Source: Armatimonadota bacterium
GTDB lineage: Bacteria; Armatimonadota; Zipacnadia; Zipacnadales; UBA11051
Reading direction: 5' to 3'
Length of the DNA stretch: 46,064 nucleotides
Assembly: GCA_013178155.1 (NCBI GenBank)
Contig: JABLXH010000035.1
Span: forward strand, 1 to 46,064
Shown in pieces: positions 41,498-46,064 of the stretch. The notes below the pieces were generated by a model, which did not search any database, had not been told where the DNA came from, and was given only the letters and a program-made list of their open reading frames with translations. Within the stretch, counting starts at the first letter, position 1, and the number at the start of each line of letters is the position of its first letter. A program made the position numbers and the translations under genes.

Positions 41498-42607
41498 ATG
41501 ACCCAGCGCGAGCGCATGCAGCGGACTATTGCCCACGAACTCCCAGACCGGACCCCGGCAGTACTCGCCGGTCGCCCGGAGATGGACCGCGCCCTTCTGG
41601 AGTGGTATGGCGTCAGCACCATGAGTGAGGTGCACCAGATCCTCGGTACGGACGGCTGGGGCGGGGTTGGCGTGGGCCTGGACTGGGGCGACTACTGGCA
41701 GCGCTGCAACGGAACCCGGGAGGGCGACTGGCCCGGGGCTGGCCGTCCCTACATCTGGCATGACCGCGATACCTACGAGGATGAGTGGGGCGTTGTGCGT
41801 CGGGTGGGTAGCGATGAGAAGTATGTGCAGTGGGTAGATGGTCCGCTGTCCGCCGCCGACAGCGTCGAAGCGGCCAACCTGCCCGGGCCAGAGCGCCTCG
41901 TTGTGCCCCCGAACCTCGCAGACATAGTGCAGGATCAGAAGAGCCGGGGCATGTGGGTAAGCGCGGGCGTCACCCAGCCCTTCAAGCAGGCCTGGGAGCT
42001 TTGCGGCATGCAACGCCTGTTCAGCGCCTACTTGCTGGAGCGCGACTTCCTCGAAGAGCTCTATGACCGCCTCTACGCCCTGGGGACCGCGATTCTGACG
42101 ACCTGCACAGCGGCGGGGGTGGACATGGTCAGTGTGGGTGGGGACATCGCCATGCAGGACCGCGTCATCGTGGGACCGCGGCTGTGGCGTGAGGTGGATA
42201 AGCCGCGTCTCGCCGCCATGATCGCCGCCTGCAAGCGCATCAACCCCGGGGTGCATGTCTTCATCCATAGCGACGGCAAGCTCGATGACATCATGCCCGA
42301 CCTGATCGAGATCGGCTTCGACATCACTGATCCCATCCAGCCGGAATGTATGGACCCCTTTGAGATCAAGCGGCTGTATGGGGACCGTATTGTCCTGCAC
42401 GGCTGCGGGAGTTTGCAGAAAGTGCTCCCCTACGGCACGATCGAGGACGTGCGACGGCATGTGGTGGACCTGATCCAGGGCTGCGGCTACAACGGTGGGC
42501 TGGTGCTTCGCGTCTCCAACGCCATCGGCTTTGATGTGCCTGTGGCCAATGTGGTCACGTTCTTTGAGACGGCCCGCGACTATGACCTGTCAAGCCTTCG
42601 GTCCTAG
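41498..42607 (+). CDS. Uroporphyrinogen-decarboxylase-family protein (paralogue 3)
   Basis: 369 residues, URO-D fold. Opens MTQRERMQRTIAHELPDRTPA, the MtaA-like start; a Trp-rich N-terminal region (GLDWGDYWQRCNGTREGDW) suggests a different substrate pocket from the other two paralogues. Active-site region: GVDMVSVGGDIAMQD, VFIHSDGKLDDIMPDL (His257, Asp259), DPIQPECMDP, and HGCGSLQKVLPYG. The region aligning with the second zinc Cys of MtaA reads RVSNAIG, without Cys. It is not a haem-pathway HemE, which would show the RQAGR motif. AAGGAGCAAGCA precedes the ATG. Last gene of the plus-strand unit; its stop overlaps that of the convergent GH42-like gene within CTAG. Confidence 0.88.
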   Translation: MTQRERMQRTIAHELPDRTPAVLAGRPEMDRALLEWYGVSTMSEVHQILGTDGWGGVGVGLDWGDYWQRCNGTREGDWPGAGRPYIWHDRDTYEDEWGVVRRVGSDEKYVQWVDGPLSAADSVEAANLPGPERLVVPPNLADIVQDQKSRGMWVSAGVTQPFKQAWELCGMQRLFSAYLLERDFLEELYDRLYALGTAILTTCTAAGVDMVSVGGDIAMQDRVIVGPRLWREVDKPRLAAMIAACKRINPGVHVFIHSDGKLDDIMPDLIEIGFDITDPIQPECMDPFEIKRLYGDRIVLHGCGSLQKVLPYGTIEDVRRHVVDLIQGCGYNGGLVLRVSNAIGFDVPVANVVTFFETARDYDLSSLRS

Positions 42608-45012
42608 GGGGCGGGGGTAATGACCAGGGTGTCGAGGCGGTAGGCGCCGGACAGATCCAGCTCACCCTCGGGGCTGGCGATGAGCGTCGCAGTCTGGCTC
42701 TCGCCGGCACGCCACGTCAGCGTGACTGTGTGCCGTGACCCGGGACGCACGGCGTAAGCCCCGTTGCGCAGCAGCAGGCGTACCTCGCAGGGTCTGCTCG
42801 CGACCATCTCAAGCCTGCGGTCGCGCCAGGAGCGGACGGTCGCATCAGAGCCGCCGACCACCAGCTCGACACGCTGCGGCGTGTACTCCACAACCTGTAC
42901 CATCGCCTCGCCCGACAGCGGCTGCACAAGCACGGGACGGCGCTGCAGATGAACGGTCCCTCGCCCCGGCACCAGCGCCAACAGCCGGGCCGTACCCGGA
43001 GGCAGGCCAACCTGCGTGGGCGCCGCTGTGAACTGCGTGCAGCCGCCCTGGTAGGCCAGACCTTCGGCGTCGAAGGCGAGGACCTCGGCAACTTGAGCGC
43101 CGCGCTCGCGGTTGAACAGCAACACATCGTCTGCGCTGCCGGCGAAGTGCAGGTTCTCCTGCAGCAGACCAGTCTGCGTCAGCGCGTACCTGGCGCGGCG
43201 TGCCAGCAGGTCGCCGTGCAAGGCCTGGCTCAGCGCGTCAGTGAGGGGCCAGCGGGACCATAGGGCGTGCGTGGCAAAAACAGCGAGGCCGGCCCCGTAG
43301 CGGTTGGCGATCAGGCCGCGGAAGCAGGCTTGCCGCTGCTCGTCGAACCGCAGAGCGAGATGGGCAAAGGCGAGGGCATCGGCGTTGGCGCGGCCTTCGG
43401 CAGTCTCGCCGATCACCGAGAAAGGCCGCCTGTCGGTGGCCACGGCTGTCGAGCGGTACAGACCCTCCACGCGTTGCCTGGGCATCTCGGGGGCGTGGGA
43501 ACGCATCCCCGGCTGCACCGAGGGCAGTTCGGGGACTTGCGCCGCGACGGCCAGATCGCCGGCCTTGCCCTCCAGGTTTCCCAGCCATTGCAGCCCACAG
43601 ACCTCCATCCACGGTTTGGGCAACTGGACCCAGGAGTTGGATTGGTACATGCCAAGTCCAAGGTCAGCCAGGACGGCCCCGCCACTGCGTACGTACCCGG
43701 CCAACAGCTCCGCCTCCGCGGGCCCGAGCTTGAGGCAAGCTGGGGCCATGACCACCCCATACCGTCGCAGGTCGGCATCGGCGAGGTCCTCCAGGGTCAG
43801 ATAGTCCATCACTCCGTAGCGGGTACCCAGACGCAAAGCGTAGGCAAGACTTGACGGCTCGCCGGGCAACAGGTCACGCAGGTAGCCGTACACGGGCTGA
43901 TTGGTGACCTGCAGGCCCTCGGCGTAGGGTTCGTATAGAACCGCTGCCGTCGGCTGGGGCTGTATGCCAAACGGCAGGTTCGCAGTTTCGCGCAGGGCCT
44001 CGGTGAGGCGCCGATGGCCGTCCTGGCGCACTTCCCCCGCATAGGCCACCTCCAGCAGGCTCCAGTCCTCGACCGCTATGCCCGCTGCGCCGTGAACTGC
44101 CGCCAGCTGCAGCCAGTCACGGAAGGCGTCGGTAGCGTAAGCATCGCTGGAGGGGTGGGGGCAGCGCAGGACCTGCAGGACCCGGAACCTGCCGCCGCGA
44201 CGTGCTATGTCCAGCGCGTGGACGTTATGCGCATACAGGTCAGGCTCCAATATGTCCGGCGGCATGGAGACACAGACCATGTCATAGCCGTCCGGAATGG
44301 AGACCAGGCTACGGTAGAGGGTAACGCGTCCCGTCAGCACGGGACGATCCGGGTCCAGGCTCCGGATCGTCTCCAGCCAGTCCCGCATGACCTCACGGAA
44401 GGCCCAGACCTGGTAGTCCGCAAGGTCAACGCTGGCGCGTCCCACGCCATGGGACTGAGCCTCGTCAGCGGCCCGCGCGCTGTCCATCGTGACCTGCATC
44501 CACGTCTGCAGGTTACTGCCCCAGCTTGCGTTGAGGTGGTCGAGAGAGGGGTAACCGAGCTGCAGGTAGGCACGGAAGTCCTGGTCCGAGTACTTGAGAG
44601 TGCGTTCCAGCGAGTGTCCGGTCGCCCAGGCCGTTACCGCCGGCTCGCTCCGGAGCCGGCTCACAGCGAATGTGATGATCTCCCGGACACTCTCCCGGTA
44701 CGGGGTGTCACAGGGCCCCACTCGGCCAGCTACGGGCTCGGTGGTAGGCAGACCGACGATCACCTGCAGTCCTTCACTGTGGGCCGCCCTGATGAGGGTG
44801 CGGCATGGCTCGAGATCCGCCAGGTCAGCAGGTCGTAGGTCCACGTAGAGGGTATTCAGGCCGAGATCCCGCACGACCGGCAGGTCGCCCAGACGCTCCA
44901 GCCCATAGACGAACGTAAAGGGACCCGCGGAGCGAGAGGTCATCGGGGCAGCGAGGACGGCCCAACTGGACGCCACACAGGCGAGGGCAGCCGTTAGGAG
45001 CCGATGGCCCAT
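42604..45012 (-). CDS. Secreted GH42-like glycosidase
   Basis: 802 residues; signal peptide HRLLTAALACVASSWAVLAA. A TIM-barrel like that of GH42 beta-galactosidases: LGLNTLYVDLRPADL, GLQVIVGLPTTEP, RSEPAVTAWATGHSLERTLKYSDQDFRAYLQLGY with a following NASWGSN (the run before LNASWG is typical of GH42/GH5 insertions), then YDMVCVSMPP and GIAVEDWSLLEVAYAG. A trimerisation-like Rossmann domain follows (YGVVMAPACLKLGPAEAELLAGYVRSGG), then a beta-rich C-terminus. The acid/base position shows HSLER, so an unambiguous Glu pair cannot be fixed; activity is not certain. It lies 3 bp after rnc on the same strand, so transcription with rnc and fabF is likely. Confidence 0.82.
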   Translation of the reverse strand: MGHRLLTAALACVASSWAVLAAPMTSRSAGPFTFVYGLERLGDLPVVRDLGLNTLYVDLRPADLADLEPCRTLIRAAHSEGLQVIVGLPTTEPVAGRVGPCDTPYRESVREIITFAVSRLRSEPAVTAWATGHSLERTLKYSDQDFRAYLQLGYPSLDHLNASWGSNLQTWMQVTMDSARAADEAQSHGVGRASVDLADYQVWAFREVMRDWLETIRSLDPDRPVLTGRVTLYRSLVSIPDGYDMVCVSMPPDILEPDLYAHNVHALDIARRGGRFRVLQVLRCPHPSSDAYATDAFRDWLQLAAVHGAAGIAVEDWSLLEVAYAGEVRQDGHRRLTEALRETANLPFGIQPQPTAAVLYEPYAEGLQVTNQPVYGYLRDLLPGEPSSLAYALRLGTRYGVMDYLTLEDLADADLRRYGVVMAPACLKLGPAEAELLAGYVRSGGAVLADLGLGMYQSNSWVQLPKPWMEVCGLQWLGNLEGKAGDLAVAAQVPELPSVQPGMRSHAPEMPRQRVEGLYRSTAVATDRRPFSVIGETAEGRANADALAFAHLALRFDEQRQACFRGLIANRYGAGLAVFATHALWSRWPLTDALSQALHGDLLARRARYALTQTGLLQENLHFAGSADDVLLFNRERGAQVAEVLAFDAEGLAYQGGCTQFTAAPTQVGLPPGTARLLALVPGRGTVHLQRRPVLVQPLSGEAMVQVVEYTPQRVELVVGGSDATVRSWRDRRLEMVASRPCEVRLLLRNGAYAVRPGSRHTVTLTWRAGESQTATLIASPEGELDLSGAYRLDTLVITPAP

Positions 45013-45015
45013 GTT

Positions 45016-45732
45016 TCAGCCCTCTCGACCGAGCTTGGGCAGCCATTGGTCCACCGTAGCGAGCGCCTCAGCCGCGGCCTGCTGCTCAGATTCCCGTTTG
45101 CTTCGCCCCGTGCCGCGCCCCAGCAACAGGTCGCCAGACCAGACCTCCGTTCGGAAGGTCGTAGCGTGCGGTGGCCCGCTGGTGTCCACAATGCGATAGC
45201 AGGGCGGCCGGCGGCCATGGGCTTGCAGCAACTCCTGGAGGTGCGACTTGCTGTCCATGTGAGCGCGTGGCCCCGTCGCGACAGGGAGGGGTATGTGTTT
45301 CAGCACGAACTCGCGCGCCGCCTCGAAGCCACCCGCGAGATAGATGGCGCCGATCAGCGCCTCAAGGGTCTCGGCCAGTAACGAGGTCTTGTCCCTTCCG
45401 CCGGTGGCAGCCTCGCCATGACCCAGGAGCAGATACTGGCCCAGACCCAGCGCTCTCGCGGTGGCAGCCAGGGCGTCGGCGCGCACCACGGAAGCCTTCT
45501 GGCGCGTCAACAGGCCCTCGGAGGCCTCGGGGTGGTGGCGAAAGAGGTGGTCAGCGACGATCAGATCGAGGACGGCATCACCCAGGAACTCAAGCCGCTG
45601 GTTGCTGGCCAGCGGCTCGAGTCCCTGCTCCCTCACGTAAGAACCATGCTGGAAGGCCTGCTGCAGGAGTGGTTCAGGCAACGGCGGCAGGGACAGCTCC
45701 GCTCGCAGCTTCCTCCACGGGTTCCTGGACAT
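45016..45732 (-). CDS. rnc: Ribonuclease III
   Basis: 238 residues, standard length. The RIIID signature is NQRLEFLGDAVLDL with catalytic Glu48 and Asp52; SLLAETLEALIGAIYLAGG supplies the second acidic pair, with Glu where many enzymes have Asp. The C-terminal double-stranded RNA-binding domain reads DSKSHLQELLQAHGRRPPCY ... GRGTGRSKRESEQQAAAEAL. It processes rRNA precursors and cleaves structured RNA in the cytoplasm. The start ATG shares one base with the fabF stop (TGATG), indicating translational coupling; a fabF-rnc order is common in bacteria. Confidence 0.95.
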   Translation of the reverse strand: MSRNPWRKLRAELSLPPLPEPLLQQAFQHGSYVREQGLEPLASNQRLEFLGDAVLDLIVADHLFRHHPEASEGLLTRQKASVVRADALAATARALGLGQYLLLGHGEAATGGRDKTSLLAETLEALIGAIYLAGGFEAAREFVLKHIPLPVATGPRAHMDSKSHLQELLQAHGRRPPCYRIVDTSGPPHATTFRTEVWSGDLLLGRGTGRSKRESEQQAAAEALATVDQWLPKLGREG

Positions 45733-45986
45733 CAGTCACCGGTAGGCTTCTTGACAACCAGGACGGCGTTGTGCCCACCAAATCCAAAGGAGTTGCTCAT
45801 ACCATAGGTGCCCTGAAATTCACGGGGTTCGTCCATGACCACGTCGCAGACCACTGCTTCGTCCGGTTCGTGGCAGTTCAGCGTCGGCGGCACGACACCT
45901 TCGACGAGCATCTTCAACGTCAGGGCTAGCTCCGAGGCGCCAGTGGCACCGAGCTGGTGACCGTGGATGGACTTGGTGGAGCTCAC
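45732..45986 (-). CDS. fabF: 3' part of beta-ketoacyl-ACP synthase II (FabF)
   Basis: 84 residues that match the FabF C-terminus: SSTKSIHGHQLGATGASELA contains the catalytic His of the second His motif (STKSxxGH), followed by PPTLNCHEPDE and the end NSFGFGGHNAVLVVKK. Upstream of the GTG at 45986 the same frame stays open to the window edge, but its 26 codons (PGGPLV preceded by Gly/Arg-rich sequence) lack the expected NAHGTSTPLND and the preceding region. The gene is therefore interrupted near 45,986-45,992 by a rearrangement or an assembly joint, not merely by the window edge. The GTG start is the first available one and is probably not genuine. Confidence 0.8.
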   Translation of the reverse strand: MSSTKSIHGHQLGATGASELALTLKMLVEGVVPPTLNCHEPDEAVVCDVVMDEPREFQGTYGMSNSFGFGGHNAVLVVKKPTGD

Positions 45987-46064
45987 CAGCGGCCCACCAG
46001 GCCTCTTTCCGCCGCGGCCAGATAAGCTGCGATGTGCTCCGGCTGGTGGGAGTAGGAGAGATAG
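45983..46064 (-). other. Unassigned C-terminal reading frame at the window edge
   Basis: A second minus-strand frame enters from the edge and ends with TGA at 45985-45983, overlapping the GTG of the fabF fragment. Its last residues, SYSHQPEHIAAYLAAAERGL, have protein-like helical composition, unlike the fabF-frame sequence over the same bases. It may be the end of a different gene joined to fabF. Too short to name. Confidence 0.3.

Noticed and set aside
1-46064. tRNA, rRNA or other structural RNA genes
   Set aside because: I looked through the intergenic gaps for a T-loop GGTTCGA-type sequence with matching acceptor arms and for rRNA signature blocks and found none.

Overview
The window is about 46 kb of GC-rich bacterial DNA. 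It is dominated by large secreted carbohydrate-active-type proteins, three URO-D-fold paralogues and families such as DUF4838, DUF4091/GH123, DUF6785/6784 and CehA/McbA. These recur in metagenome-derived Armatimonadota and Planctomycetota-like lineages, so an Armatimonadota-like free-living or particle-degrading heterotroph is my inference; no rRNA or other phylogenetic marker gene is present to prove it. A menaquinone-type methyltransferase and an rnc-fabF pair give ordinary housekeeping context. All assignments were read by eye from motifs; no database search was run.

Layout. 1-5.6 kb: a gene tail, an acyl-CoA/fatty-acid ligase, a polytopic GT-C-like membrane protein (minus) and a divergent DUF6785 polytopic protein (plus). 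5.7-13.2 kb: a secreted DUF4838 protein (minus), a small soluble histidine kinase (plus), a translationally coupled tandem-MBL / URO-D pair (minus) and a secreted six-hairpin-like protein. 13.2-13.5 kb: a cluster of palindromic repeats. 13.5-26.6 kb: secreted hydrolases, namely a 1337-residue clan-A-like glycosidase (minus) divergent from a GH123-like protein, then a CehA/McbA metallohydrolase interrupted by an in-frame amber codon, then a 1383-residue LamG/glycosidase-like protein carrying a 75-bp palindromic element inserted in frame. 26.6-32 kb: a minus-strand operon of a huge CARDB protein, URO-D and a small drug/metabolite-type membrane protein. 32.2-37.7 kb: a beta-propeller glycosidase-like protein, then a head-to-head pair of 5'-truncated genes (heparinase II/III-like and Gfo/Idh/MocA) meeting at about 34,550, a cyclase-family hydrolase, a NagB-like protein and a short secreted protein with its own near-consensus promoter and terminator. 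37.8-42.6 kb: a plus-strand operon of class-III aminotransferase, membrane zincin, double GNAT, menG-like methyltransferase and URO-D. 42.6-46 kb: a secreted GH42-like protein, rnc and the 3' part of fabF, which loses homology abruptly near 45,986.

How it fits together (inference). The secreted proteins look suited to cutting and binding complex, possibly acidic or amino-sugar polysaccharides: GH123-like, DUF4838 related to alpha-glucuronidase N-termini, and a heparinase-like lyase. Gfo/Idh and NagB-like proteins could act on released sugars inside the cell. The URO-D paralogues lack haem-pathway motifs and carry H-x-D-G where corrinoid methyltransferases have H-x-C, so their substrates are unknown. 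No SusC/D pair, ABC importer or phosphotransferase system is visible; the polytopic DUF6785 protein is the only large candidate membrane partner. The most unusual items are the in-frame palindromic insertion, the two truncation junctions, the amber-split CehA gene and the strongly promoted small secreted protein.
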